Of a stretch of DNA of 64,000 nt, positions 34,179-42,982 are shown piece after piece. The DNA lies in NCBI GenBank assembly GCA_031549885.1, contig JAVBPD010000002.1:4373-68372 (forward strand). Direction: 5' to 3'. The stretch is from WQUF01 sp031549885 (GTDB lineage Bacteria; Bacillota; Clostridia; Clostridiales; Clostridiaceae). A program made the translations under genes and the position numbers. Position 1 is the first letter of the stretch, and every line of letters begins with the position of its first letter. A model generated the notes under the pieces. The model had not been told where the DNA came from, did not search any database, and worked only from the letters and a program-made list of their open reading frames with translations.

Positions 34179-34456
34179 AGCTACATTGAATCCAATATAT
34201 TGCGAAAGTGATATAGACATAGGGTAGAACCTTGGTGGTGGTAGCGTAATTATTTAGCGAGAACCAAGCTAAATTCAGTGTTTTTTAAATACTGATATGT
34301 AGGGTTTGTTGGGCCCGAATTTACGCCCTTGGAGTGTCTGTAATAGCTTAAGCTAACTTGTACACGTAGAATTGGGAATAAATTTATAAGAATTATAAAT
34401 TTTATCAACGGAAAATAAGGACAGTGTTTTTGTAAAATGCAGTCCTTATTTTTTTG
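34179..34456 (+). ncRNA. structured non-coding RNA, candidate raiA/ARRPOF-type
   Basis: About 275 nt between the AraC gene and rhaA contain no ORF but are visibly more G-rich than other intergenic DNA here. They start at an extended -10 promoter. Visible helices are CTTGGT with ACCAAG (about 34231-34268), TTCAGT with ACTGAT (about 34277-34301), GGGC with GCCC (about 34312-34328), a possible closing TCCAAT (34190) with ATTGGG (34371), and a perfect 10-bp stem AAATTTATAA/TTATAAATTT at 34380-34402 with a GAA loop. It ends in a terminator. Size, setting and the GUUGGGCCCGAA segment made me think of the clostridial raiA motif, but I cannot confirm this. It does not resemble 6S, tmRNA, RNase P or a T-box. 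Confidence 0.6.
34414..34456 (+). terminator. intrinsic terminator of the structured RNA
   Basis: AATAAGGAC (34414-34422) pairs with GTCCTTATT (34442-34450), followed by a T run (about 34449-34455). It should stop the RNA before rhaA, which then needs its own promoter or read-through. Confidence 0.85.
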
Positions 34457-34508
34457 CTTTTATTTTGGTAAAATTTTTATAATAAAAATCATAAAAGGTG
34501 GATTTTAA

Positions 34509-35759
34509 ATGGAAATAAGCGAGCGCTATAATTTAGCAAAACAAATTTATGAAAAAATTGGAGTAGACACTGATTATGCAATAAATAATCTTAAAGAAAT
34601 CCCTATTTCAATGCACTGCTGGCAAGGTGATGACGTAATTGGTTTTGAAGGAGGATCAAGCCTTACTGGAGGGATTCAAGCTACTGGCAATTATCTAGGT
34701 AAAGCAAGAAATCCAAAAGAATTAATGGATGATATGGATAAAGCTTTAAGCCTTATTCCAGGTAAACATAGAATTAATCTTCATGCAAGTTATGCTATTT
34801 TTGAAAATGGATTCTATGACAGAGACCAGTTAAAGCCAGAACATTTTAAAAAATGGGTGGATTTTGCAAAAGAAAGAGGTTTAGGTATAGATTTTAACCC
34901 AACATTTTTCTCTCATGAAAAAGCAAATAATGGAACTCTATCTTGTGAGGATGAAGAAATTAGGGCATTTTGGATAAGACATGGAAGGGCATGTTTAAAA
35001 ATTTCAGAATACTTTGCAAATGAACTTGGAGTGCCTTGTACAATGGATATTTGGATTCCCGATGGTTTTAAAGAAATACCTGCAGATAGAACTGGCCCTA
35101 GAGCTAGGTTAAAGGATTCTTTAGATCAAATTTTGGATCATGCCTATGACAAATCAAAAGTTATAGTTGCTGTTGAATCAAAAGTATTTGGAATTGGAAT
35201 GGAAAGCTATACCGTAGGTTCTCATGAGTTTTATATGAATTATGCTGCTAAAAATAACATACTTTGCCTTTTAGACAATGGCCATTACCACCCTACAGAG
35301 GTGGTTTCAGATAAAATTTCGTCAATGCTTTTATTTTCAGATAAAGTTGCTCTTCATGTTACAAGACCTGTAAGATGGGATAGCGACCATGTTGTTTTAC
35401 TTGATGATGAGACAAAAGAAATTGCAAGAGAAATAATCCAAGCAGGTTCTAATAGAGTAATACTTGCACTTGATTTTTTTGATGCAAGCATTAACCGAAT
35501 TGCAGCTTGGATAATTGGAATGAGAAATATGCAAAAAGCACTTCTCATCGCACTTTTAACTCCTCATGAAAAATTAAAAAAACTCCAAGATGAAAGGAAT
35601 TTTACCAAGCTTATGATGTTTAAAGAAGAATTAAAATTATACCCTTTTGGAGATGTTTGGGCATATTTTTGTGATATAAACAATGTTCCTGCAGATGATG
35701 GCTGGTTTTTTGAGGTTGAAAAGTATGAGAAAGATGTACTAACAAAGAGGGGAAATTAA
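34509..35759 (+). CDS. rhaA: L-rhamnose isomerase
   Basis: A 416-residue TIM-barrel isomerase converting L-rhamnose to L-rhamnulose. The characteristic MHCWQGDDVIGFE lies at 35-47. The metal ligands H259, D291 and D293 correspond to E. coli H262, D294 and D296 with a constant offset of three. Length equals the family norm. AAAGGTGG precedes the ATG. It is followed by rhaD after 2 nt. Confidence 0.96.
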   Translation: MEISERYNLAKQIYEKIGVDTDYAINNLKEIPISMHCWQGDDVIGFEGGSSLTGGIQATGNYLGKARNPKELMDDMDKALSLIPGKHRINLHASYAIFENGFYDRDQLKPEHFKKWVDFAKERGLGIDFNPTFFSHEKANNGTLSCEDEEIRAFWIRHGRACLKISEYFANELGVPCTMDIWIPDGFKEIPADRTGPRARLKDSLDQILDHAYDKSKVIVAVESKVFGIGMESYTVGSHEFYMNYAAKNNILCLLDNGHYHPTEVVSDKISSMLLFSDKVALHVTRPVRWDSDHVVLLDDETKEIAREIIQAGSNRVILALDFFDASINRIAAWIIGMRNMQKALLIALLTPHEKLKKLQDERNFTKLMMFKEELKLYPFGDVWAYFCDINNVPADDGWFFEVEKYEKDVLTKRGN

Positions 35760-35761
35760 AT

Positions 35762-36586
35762 ATGGGAATTTTAGATGTAAATGCAATAAAATCTTACATA
35801 AGAATGTGTAATGATGGCTTTCTACAAGGATGGCATGAAAGAAACGGTGGCAATTTAACCTATAGAATGAAACAAGAAGAAGTTAAAGAATGCAAAAAGT
35901 ATTTTAATTATGATAAGCCATGGGTTGATATTGGTATTTATGCTGAAAATCTATCTTGTGAATTTTTTATCTCAACAGGAAGTGGAAAATTTTTAAGAAA
36001 TGTAATACTTGAGCCACAAAATAACATTTGCATAGTAGAAATAAATGATAAAGGCAATGCTTATAGAATAGTTTGGGGGCTTGAAAATGGCGGAAAACCA
36101 ACAAGTGAATTCCCATCCCATTTTTTAAATCACAGCGTTAAAAAAACTATGACAAAAGGAGAAAATAGAATTATATACCATGCACATACACCTTCATTAA
36201 TAGCTTTGACCTTTGTACTTCCTTTAACTGCAAAAGATTTTAGCCGTATTTTATGGCAAAGTGCAACAGAATGTATTGTTGTATTTCCTAGTGGTGTTGG
36301 AGTTGTGCCTTGGATGGTACCTGGTGGCCCTGAAATTGCAAAAGCTACAAGCAAACTTATGGAAAAATATGATGCTGCCATTTGGGCTCACCATGGGCTT
36401 TTTGTATCTGGTCCAGATTTTGATACAGCATTTGGCCTTATGCACACTATTGAAAAAGCAGCAGATATTTACATTAAAGCTTTAAGCTGCGGGAAAGGAA
36501 TAATCCAAACAATTACAGACAATAACTTAAGACAGATAGCAACAGAATTTGGAGTAACTATAAACGAAGAGTTTTTAAATTTATAA
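35762..36586 (+). CDS. rhaD: rhamnulose-1-phosphate aldolase
   Basis: A 274-residue class II aldolase cleaving L-rhamnulose-1-phosphate to dihydroxyacetone phosphate and L-lactaldehyde. The catalytic Glu and zinc ligands are E116, H140, H142 and H211, each one position before E. coli E117, H141, H143 and H212. It needs the kinase product of RhaB, yet no rhaB gene is nearby. It is the last gene of this run, followed by a strong terminator. Confidence 0.96.
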   Translation: MGILDVNAIKSYIRMCNDGFLQGWHERNGGNLTYRMKQEEVKECKKYFNYDKPWVDIGIYAENLSCEFFISTGSGKFLRNVILEPQNNICIVEINDKGNAYRIVWGLENGGKPTSEFPSHFLNHSVKKTMTKGENRIIYHAHTPSLIALTFVLPLTAKDFSRILWQSATECIVVFPSGVGVVPWMVPGGPEIAKATSKLMEKYDAAIWAHHGLFVSGPDFDTAFGLMHTIEKAADIYIKALSCGKGIIQTITDNNLRQIATEFGVTINEEFLNL

Positions 36587-36590
36587 TATA

Positions 36591-36628
36591 AAAAACAGGT
36601 TAATTTAAATTTTAATTAACCTGTTTTT
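36591..36628. terminator. bidirectional terminator between rhaD and the anti-sigma gene
   Basis: A perfect 15-bp stem (AAAAACAGGTTAATT with AATTAACCTGTTTTT) around an 8-nt loop, with T-tracts in both directions, lies between convergent genes. Confidence 0.88.
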
Positions 36629-36635
36629 AGCATAA

Positions 36636-38012
36636 TTATCTATTAAATTTCAATACATATTCATCAGTTAAGTAAAAAGACGGATTTGACACCTTTAGTC
36701 GTAAAACTCCCTTATCCTTATTTTCTAAATAATATCCCACAGTGGTAAGTATATCATTATCATCTGCTTCGCTATAATAACCGCCTCCTAAAAATTTACC
36801 AAAATAATTAACTCTATTAAAGCTTGCACCTTTCATTATAATATTATCATATTTATTCTCATACTTTATATTCATTTTAAGATATCCATCATCTGATCCG
36901 TTATCTGAAGCAAGCTTTTCCACATCTACAATAACCATGGAGGAATCTTCAAAATCAACCCTCTTGTTTATAGTTAATTTCTCACCATCTTTAGGAATTT
37001 CAATATTAACAATTTTCTCTTCAGTATCATTGACAATTAAATATGGTATTTTTAAAGTAAAATTTTTATCTGTAGTTTCAACATTAAAATTAAATTTTCC
37101 ATATCCATCCCATATAGAATCAGGTATAGCATAATTTTTTATGCCACTTTCTGTTTCAATAATCATATCCTTACCCTTATAACCTTTATTGTTAAATTTA
37201 CAATAAGAATCAATATGATATTTGCCCCTAACGATTGAATACAAATTTACTTCAAGATCATTTTGGTTAAACGTTGGCACAGCAGTTATGGAAATATTAT
37301 TATTGTATCCTGTTGATCCTATATCCTCAAGTTTTTCAAAGGATTGAACCTTTTTAAATTTAAACTCTACAGATAAATTGTAGCTTTCATAGTAAAGCTT
37401 ATATGAATTACTTAAATTAATATCATTAGGGTCTACAGTGTAAGTAAATGTACTTATATCCTCTTTGCTCCCACCACCAGTTGATCCAGAATATTTTATA
37501 TATTCACTATTATTAACATACAAAATCACATTAGGCTCTTCATATGGCTTGCTAAAGAACTTCTTTCCTTCAAAATCCAAATAATTTTTATGCTCAATTG
37601 AAAACATTACAGTAATGCTATTATTAGTTGCCACAGCATTATTTAATTTAAAAAACACATCTTCATTTTCACTTAAATCAGTTTTTGTAATTACATATTG
37701 TATTTTATCATCATTCTCTAAAATCCCAACTCCTGGAACAAAGTTAAACACCTTATTAATATAAGCAACAACATTGTCAAACCCTATTATTTCAAAAGAT
37801 GTTATAGCTACAAAAACCAATATTAATGCTGCTATTAAGGCCTTTTTTAACGAAAATTTCCTCTTATTTTTAAAATCGGCTTTTAAATAAACATTCCTTT
37901 TTATACGCCTCATAGCTTTATTATCTATTTTAAATTCCATATCCTCTTTTAAGAGCTTTTCAGTTTCATCTAAATTTAAGTTATTTAATATTTCCTTAAC
38001 TTTATCTTCCAT
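36636..38012 (-). CDS. DUF4179-type membrane anti-sigma factor
   Basis: A 458-residue protein with a cytoplasmic N-terminus of about 55 residues, one membrane helix (about 58-77) and a large extracellular beta-rich region. The segment after the helix fits DUF4179, which in Clostridia follows an ECF sigma factor gene and is taken to be its anti-sigma partner. The start codon shares a base with the sigma factor stop (TAATG), so the two are made together. The extracellular domain is presumably the sensor; no ligand can be named. Confidence 0.82.
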   Translation of the reverse strand: MEDKVKEILNNLNLDETEKLLKEDMEFKIDNKAMRRIKRNVYLKADFKNKRKFSLKKALIAALILVFVAITSFEIIGFDNVVAYINKVFNFVPGVGILENDDKIQYVITKTDLSENEDVFFKLNNAVATNNSITVMFSIEHKNYLDFEGKKFFSKPYEEPNVILYVNNSEYIKYSGSTGGGSKEDISTFTYTVDPNDINLSNSYKLYYESYNLSVEFKFKKVQSFEKLEDIGSTGYNNNISITAVPTFNQNDLEVNLYSIVRGKYHIDSYCKFNNKGYKGKDMIIETESGIKNYAIPDSIWDGYGKFNFNVETTDKNFTLKIPYLIVNDTEEKIVNIEIPKDGEKLTINKRVDFEDSSMVIVDVEKLASDNGSDDGYLKMNIKYENKYDNIIMKGASFNRVNYFGKFLGGGYYSEADDNDILTTVGYYLENKDKGVLRLKVSNPSFYLTDEYVLKFNR

Positions 38013-38557
38013 TATAAAATCCCCCCTAAAAATTTTTTTAATTTAAGAAGCCCTCGGGAAACTTTTTTATCAATGGTATTTTCTTTAATATTTAAAATCT
38101 TAGATATTTCCTTTGTACTTTGACCAAAATAATATTTTCTTATGATAATTTCATTGTCAGGTTCTCCTAATTCTTTAATTGCATTTATCAAGTCATTTTT
38201 TAATTCATTATTTATAACTTCATTCCCATAATTAATTTGATTATGATCTATACTCTCTAAATTAGCTTCGTTCTTTATTCTATTAACCTTTCTAAGCAAA
38301 TCCAAAGCTCGCCTTTTTGCCATAACACAAATATAGGACTTAATTGATCCTTTTTCTAAATTTAAATTTCTTTTATTTTTATAGACCTCATAGATGATAT
38401 CGCTTACACATTCTTCAATGTCTTCTTTAGATGCAAAATTATATAAAGAGTTATAGACTATGGTATAAACAAGGCCAATATAGCTATTCATGAGCATTTC
38501 AAGGCCTTTTTCAGGGTTGCTGTTAAGCATCTTAATTAAATCAGCATCTTGGGTCAT
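38012..38557 (-). CDS. ECF-type RNA polymerase sigma factor
   Basis: A 181-residue sigma-70 family protein with region 2 (MLMNSYIGLVYTIVYNSLY ... EDIEECVSDIIYEVYKN ... IKSYICVMAKRRALDLLRK) and region 4 (PDNEIIIRKYYFGQSTKEISKILNIKENTIDKKVSRGLLKLK). The missing sigma 1.1 and 3 regions mark it as ECF. It is paired with the DUF4179 anti-sigma gene. Target promoters are not evident. Confidence 0.92.
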   Translation of the reverse strand: MTQDADLIKMLNSNPEKGLEMLMNSYIGLVYTIVYNSLYNFASKEDIEECVSDIIYEVYKNKRNLNLEKGSIKSYICVMAKRRALDLLRKVNRIKNEANLESIDHNQINYGNEVINNELKNDLINAIKELGEPDNEIIIRKYYFGQSTKEISKILNIKENTIDKKVSRGLLKLKKFLGGIL

Positions 38558-38723
38558 TAAATCACCTCTTATAACATTTGCTAAATTATTTCATAAATAT
38601 ATTCGTATAAACCATAAAAAATCTGACAAACCTCTTAAAATAAAAAAATATAAATACAAATTTGCCTTAAGTATAATAACCTAAAATATAGTATTAAATA
38701 CTGTATTTGTTAAACTATTTAGC

Positions 38724-39794
38724 CTATCTTTCAACTAAAACTCCTTCAATCCAAACACCCTTAACATTCCTTATATCGCTTATATTCTTTACAGGATCTC
38801 CTTTTACTAACATTAAATCTGCCCTTAGCCCTTCCTTAATCATACCTCTATCCTTTAATCCAAAAACTTTTGCAGGTAAAACTGTTGCAGAGGCTAAGGC
38901 TTCTTTCGCTGTAAAACCTGCCTTTGTAAATAATTCTAGTTCATCATAAATAGATATTCCATGAGGAATTTGACAAGGAAAGTTAGGCTGATTATTTGAA
39001 TCAGTTCCTATAAGTAAATTTAAATTAGCTTCTCGCATTTTTTTAACAGACCCTATAATATTATTAAAATCAACTTGTGCAAAAGGATCTGCATTTTTAA
39101 TTTTTTCAATAATTCCCTTCATCATAACCATTGTAGGTATGCAAATTTTCTCATCCTTTTTCATAACATCTATAATAGGATCAGATAATTCCTGTGTTAG
39201 AGGTATATGAGTTAAAACATCAACTCCTGCTTCAATGGCTATTTTATAAGATGTTACTGTAGTTACATGAGAAACAGTTAATTTACCATGGTCATGAGCT
39301 TCTTTAACAATTGCTCTAACTGTTTTAACTTCAAAAACCACAGGATGCTTAGCTTTATCTTCAATTATTATCTTTATAAAATCAGCGCCTTGTTCAATGA
39401 CTTTATTTATATATCTTTTAGCATCATCTTTATTTTTCACAACGGCACTTTCAGGGAAATTCATCTTATTTTCTGCTACAGCAGGATAAATGCAGCTTAT
39501 GATATTTGTAAGTCCTTTTTTATTTCTTAAATCACAAATAAGGCAAACAGACTTATTTGCCATTTCAAAAATAGTAGTTATCCCTGCCTTTGCTGCATCT
39601 TTTAAATGATCTTCATTAGATATGTGAACATGTGAATCAATTAGCCCTGGAATAAGAGTGCATCCTGTGCCATCTACTACAAATCCTCCAGCAGTTTTTT
39701 CACATATAATGCCATTTTTAATAGCTAATGTATCCTTATCAATAAATTTTTCTCCATCAAAAATTTTCACATTTTTAATAATAGTTGCATTCAT
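38724..39794 (-). CDS. amidohydrolase family protein (imidazolonepropionase-like)
   Basis: A 356-residue metal-dependent hydrolase of the amidohydrolase superfamily. The metal site begins with H55-V-H57 in GLIDSHVHIS. The His of VSHVTT and of VLTHIPL and the Asp of IGTDSNNQP complete the expected set. The C-terminal composite domain returns at GLRADLMLVKGDPVKNI. Substrate is unknown: the subgroup includes imidazolonepropionases, prolidases and related enzymes. The start has AGGAGAA upstream. It appears monocistronic, with a weak hairpin past its stop. Confidence 0.85.
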   Translation of the reverse strand: MNATIIKNVKIFDGEKFIDKDTLAIKNGIICEKTAGGFVVDGTGCTLIPGLIDSHVHISNEDHLKDAAKAGITTIFEMANKSVCLICDLRNKKGLTNIISCIYPAVAENKMNFPESAVVKNKDDAKRYINKVIEQGADFIKIIIEDKAKHPVVFEVKTVRAIVKEAHDHGKLTVSHVTTVTSYKIAIEAGVDVLTHIPLTQELSDPIIDVMKKDEKICIPTMVMMKGIIEKIKNADPFAQVDFNNIIGSVKKMREANLNLLIGTDSNNQPNFPCQIPHGISIYDELELFTKAGFTAKEALASATVLPAKVFGLKDRGMIKEGLRADLMLVKGDPVKNISDIRNVKGVWIEGVLVER

Positions 39795-39916
39795 ACAATT
39801 CTCCTAGCTTGTTAAAACTTTATATTCATATAATAACTAAGCAAATATGGAACAGCAAGCGCCTTAAACTCTATGCTATACTATATTTGTATTAAAGATT
39901 AAGGTGGTGGAACATT

Positions 39917-40012
39917 TTGGAGTACTTAGAAATGCTTCAAAAAACTCTTTTTTATATAGATGATAATTTAAAGGACAAACTTGATAAGGACATTTTAGAA
40001 TTTATAGAATAA
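39917..40012 (+). CDS. 31-codon ORF ending in its own terminator
   Basis: A TTG start 7 nt after AAGGTGGTGG opens a 31-residue peptide beginning MEYLEMLQKTLFYIDDNLKD. This resembles the first helix of some clostridial AraC/effector-binding regulators. The stop codon falls inside a strong hairpin. It could be a leader peptide, a small protein or the remnant of a deleted regulator gene. The rest of the 39795-40167 gap shows no other feature. Confidence 0.4.
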   Translation: MEYLEMLQKTLFYIDDNLKDKLDKDILEFIE

Positions 40013-40026
40013 TTCAAAATGTCCTT
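39986..40026 (+). terminator. hairpin overlapping the end of the 31-codon ORF
   Basis: AAGGACATTTT-A-GAATT pairs with AATTC-AAAATGTCCTT, about 16 bp with one bulged base, followed by ATTTATTT. The stop codon of the small ORF is at its loop. Confidence 0.7.
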
Positions 40027-40179
40027 ATTTATTTTAAATATTAGGGAATATTATTTAAAATTTTCACAAAACTATTCTTTAGAAAATGTATTTACAAATT
40101 TGTCTATATACAACCTAGAACTTTTAATGTAAAATGAAAATAAATTGCTTAATACAACATCCTTATTATGGAGGAACCA

Positions 40180-41403
40180 ATGAGTTCAAGGAGAAACAGA
40201 CCACAAAATAAAAAAAGTAACCCTTTTATAATTGTCCTTATTGTAATTCTTGTTTTAGGTTTATTATCATTAACAGGAATTTTATTGTTTTATTTAAATG
40301 TAATAAGAGATCGCGTCTTTGAAACTCCAGAAATTGAACCACCAATAGTATCAAATGAAGTATATAACCATTATAATAGAATTATAACTTATTCAAATAT
40401 AAAAAATAATACTAAACTTGATTTTATGGAAGCTTTAGCTTTAGATCTTATGCGAAAAAATGGTACAATAGATAACAAGTTAGATTCCATATTAGAAGTT
40501 TATGATAAATTCACAAAGGATGAAGACATGACAATAAGTTTTTCAAATATAGAAAAACAAGTCTCAGATTTTAATAATCAGAATAGTTCAGAAATTGATT
40601 GGAAAGATATTGTTTCCGCATTAACTATAGAAAATAAATATATACAAGACCTTAAAAACTCAGACAATTCTAAAATATACTCACTTTGCAAGGACTTTGT
40701 TGATGCAAATGGTAATACTTTAGATTTAGATCAATATTTAAAAAACAATAATAAAACAATAAATTATGTAAATATTAATTTTAGAGATAAGGAAAAAATA
40801 AACAATAGCATAACTGTAAAATCAAAAAACATAAAAACGCTAGATGATATTACAAATGAACTATCCTTAAGCGAAGATGATAAAAATAAACTTAATACAA
40901 ATTTACAAAAAATCAAAGAATTAACCTATCCATCTGATGTACATTTAGATTTTATAAGCCAAATATATGCGGATGCAAAATCAAATCAATATGATTTTAA
41001 GATATTTACATCCATAACCATAGCTCAGGCTATACTTGAAAGCAACTGGGGAACATCAAAATTGTATACAGAGGGCAAAAACATATTTGGAATAAAAGCT
41101 TTTGGTGATTGGACTGGGGAAACAATAAAGATGAGCACAACAGAACATGATACTGATTCAGGTAAAGACATAATAATAGATGATTATTTTAGAAAATATG
41201 ATGACTATGATGGCAGCATAATAGACCATAGTTTATTCTTAAATTCCAATTCAAGATATACTGACAGTGGAGTATTTAATGCTCAAAGCTATAAAGAACA
41301 AGCAAAAGCTATAAAAAGCGGTGGTTACGCTACAGACCCTAACTATGATACAAATTTAATACAACTAATTGAAGAAAATGAATTATTTTTATTTGATGAT
41401 TAA
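40180..41403 (+). CDS. membrane-anchored glucosaminidase (GH73 type, Bax/FlgJ-like)
   Basis: A 407-residue peptidoglycan hydrolase. A basic cytoplasmic start is followed by one membrane helix (about 16-40), a linker of about 225 residues, and a C-terminal GH73-type domain (about 265-400). Typical family strings are AQAILESNWGTSKLYTEGKNIFGIKA, FRKYDDYDGSIIDHSLFL and GGYATDPNYDTNLI; the Glu in AILESNWG is the catalytic candidate. An earlier in-frame ATG at 40168 contains the GGAGG site, so ATG at 40180 is used. It should cut GlcNAc-MurNAc bonds at the outer face of the membrane. Confidence 0.9.
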   Translation: MSSRRNRPQNKKSNPFIIVLIVILVLGLLSLTGILLFYLNVIRDRVFETPEIEPPIVSNEVYNHYNRIITYSNIKNNTKLDFMEALALDLMRKNGTIDNKLDSILEVYDKFTKDEDMTISFSNIEKQVSDFNNQNSSEIDWKDIVSALTIENKYIQDLKNSDNSKIYSLCKDFVDANGNTLDLDQYLKNNNKTINYVNINFRDKEKINNSITVKSKNIKTLDDITNELSLSEDDKNKLNTNLQKIKELTYPSDVHLDFISQIYADAKSNQYDFKIFTSITIAQAILESNWGTSKLYTEGKNIFGIKAFGDWTGETIKMSTTEHDTDSGKDIIIDDYFRKYDDYDGSIIDHSLFLNSNSRYTDSGVFNAQSYKEQAKAIKSGGYATDPNYDTNLIQLIEENELFLFDD

Positions 41404-41423
41404 AGGGAGCATTTGCTCCCTTT
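41402..41423. terminator. short bidirectional terminator
   Basis: A perfect 9-bp stem (AAAGGGAGC with GCTCCCTTT) and 4-nt loop sits between the convergent glucosaminidase and membrane-protein genes. Confidence 0.85.
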
Positions 41424-41863
41424 TAAATTTCTGGCATAAATAAATGAAAATTTCTCCTAGCTTCATATATTGTATTTTGCCTATCAAGATATGAATAACC
41501 CTTAAAACTTGAACCAGTTTTATACATAGATTCTACAGTTCCAAAGAAACCAGATAAAAGTATCAAAAGACCACTATAGTAATTCATAAAAAAGCAAATC
41601 AATACTAGAGCTAAAACTACTAAGCATCCACCAGATACGAGCATAAACTTCTTATAATTGTACACAAGAAGAAACGCACAAATTAAAACAAATAAATTTA
41701 AGAATATTACAATTAAATTATAGTCTTGATAGTTGTTACTTTTAAAATAAATACTATATATTCCATTCATGCATACAATAAATGAAGAAATAATTCCAAT
41801 ATATCCTGTTATAATTGCAACATTAAAGTTATATGGTTTTCGTTTTTCAATCTCAGTTCTCAT
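41423..41863 (-). CDS. four-helix membrane protein of unknown function
   Basis: A 146-residue protein with four hydrophobic segments and short charged ends. No family is recognised. The ORF runs 16 codons upstream into the preceding gene; ATG at 41863 with AGGAGC upstream, 4 nt past the previous stop, is the chosen start. It is coupled to the HEAT-like gene, so the two probably act together. Confidence 0.7.
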   Translation of the reverse strand: MRTEIEKRKPYNFNVAIITGYIGIISSFIVCMNGIYSIYFKSNNYQDYNLIVIFLNLFVLICAFLLVYNYKKFMLVSGGCLVVLALVLICFFMNYYSGLLILLSGFFGTVESMYKTGSSFKGYSYLDRQNTIYEARRNFHLFMPEI

Positions 41864-41867
41864 TGCA

Positions 41868-42788
41868 TTAAGCTCCTTTAATAGAGGAATATTTTCTAAG
41901 CGCCACTTCAATTTTATTTCTTAAATCATTATCCTTAACAGAATAATACCATTTAGATAACTTATTATAAATTTCATCGTCATCAGGGATTATTTTGCTA
42001 TAAAATAGAGCTGATTTTATGTTTCCTATTTCACCAGAACTATTATTAAAACAAAAATTCATGTCATCCCTATCATCACCAATTAAATTTCTTATAAAAA
42101 CACTGTCTAAGTTTGGTCTATTTCTAAAATTTTTATACAAAGCATATTCTTTTAAAAAAGGTATGTAGGGAGTGATAGCATTTCTATCATATCTATATAT
42201 ATTTTCTAAAATATATAATCCGTCAGCATACTCCTCATAATCATCGTTGTAAAGATAGAAAAATCTTTCAAAAATACTTAAAATTTCTGGAGAATTTTTT
42301 ATAAAAGTTATAAAATATACACTAGGAATAATAACTTCATACCTCAGGTCATCTATATTTTCATCTATGAATTTAACAATTCTATCTTTTTCAATAGAGG
42401 CTTCAGCAAGTCTGCAGAGTATATTCATAGCCTTAACTCTAATTGGCATAGAAGATTTTAATACTAAATCCTTCAGATAAGGTACAGATGTTTCTCTAAA
42501 ATTATACATTATCTCAAAAATTGTATCTTCAACCACAGAAACATATTCGTTTATTTCATTAAACCTTGACTTAAAATCACTGACCTTTTCCATTGGATTA
42601 ATAAGATAATTTATTAAATTAGGTATGTTTTCTTTTTTTATAACATTAGAAGAAATAGAAGCTCTTTTTTTAAACCCATCTTTACTGCTTATTGAAGCAC
42701 CTGTATCAAATATTTCCTTTTGAATCTTCTCTTCTAAAGATAAGCTTTTGATTCTTTCTTTAAATGAATTTCCATTTTCTAAACCCAT
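41868..42788 (-). CDS. HEAT-like helical repeat protein of unknown function
   Basis: A 306-residue, mainly helical, acidic protein. Segments such as SVPYLKDLVLKSSMPIRVKAMNIL followed by NIDDLRYEVIIPSVYFITFI look like degenerate HEAT repeats, which bind other proteins. The ORF stays open 29 codons further upstream, but ATG at 42788 follows AAAGGAT. No catalytic motif, signal peptide or membrane helix is seen. It shares an operon with the four-helix membrane protein and is divergent from the ABC ATPase gene. Confidence 0.65.
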   Translation of the reverse strand: MGLENGNSFKERIKSLSLEEKIQKEIFDTGASISSKDGFKKRASISSNVIKKENIPNLINYLINPMEKVSDFKSRFNEINEYVSVVEDTIFEIMYNFRETSVPYLKDLVLKSSMPIRVKAMNILCRLAEASIEKDRIVKFIDENIDDLRYEVIIPSVYFITFIKNSPEILSIFERFFYLYNDDYEEYADGLYILENIYRYDRNAITPYIPFLKEYALYKNFRNRPNLDSVFIRNLIGDDRDDMNFCFNNSSGEIGNIKSALFYSKIIPDDDEIYNKLSKWYYSVKDNDLRNKIEVALRKYSSIKGA

Positions 42789-42982
42789 TTTACTATCCTT
42801 TCCAAATTCAAGTTTACTATATTGTAACACAAGGGAATTTAGTAATAAATGCATAAATATAAATTTAATTACCATAAATTTATATATTATTTTAAGATAG
42901 TTAATAAGCTTTTTATGAACAATATTAGAATAATTATATCCATTTATTTAAAATTTATCTATTCTACTAAAAGAGGTGAAAA

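Noticed and set aside
34179..34456. 6S RNA, T-box, tmRNA, RNase P or group II intron RNA
   Set aside because: None of their recalled conserved cores (T-box antiterminator, tmRNA tag, domain V hairpin, P4 helix) could be found by eye.
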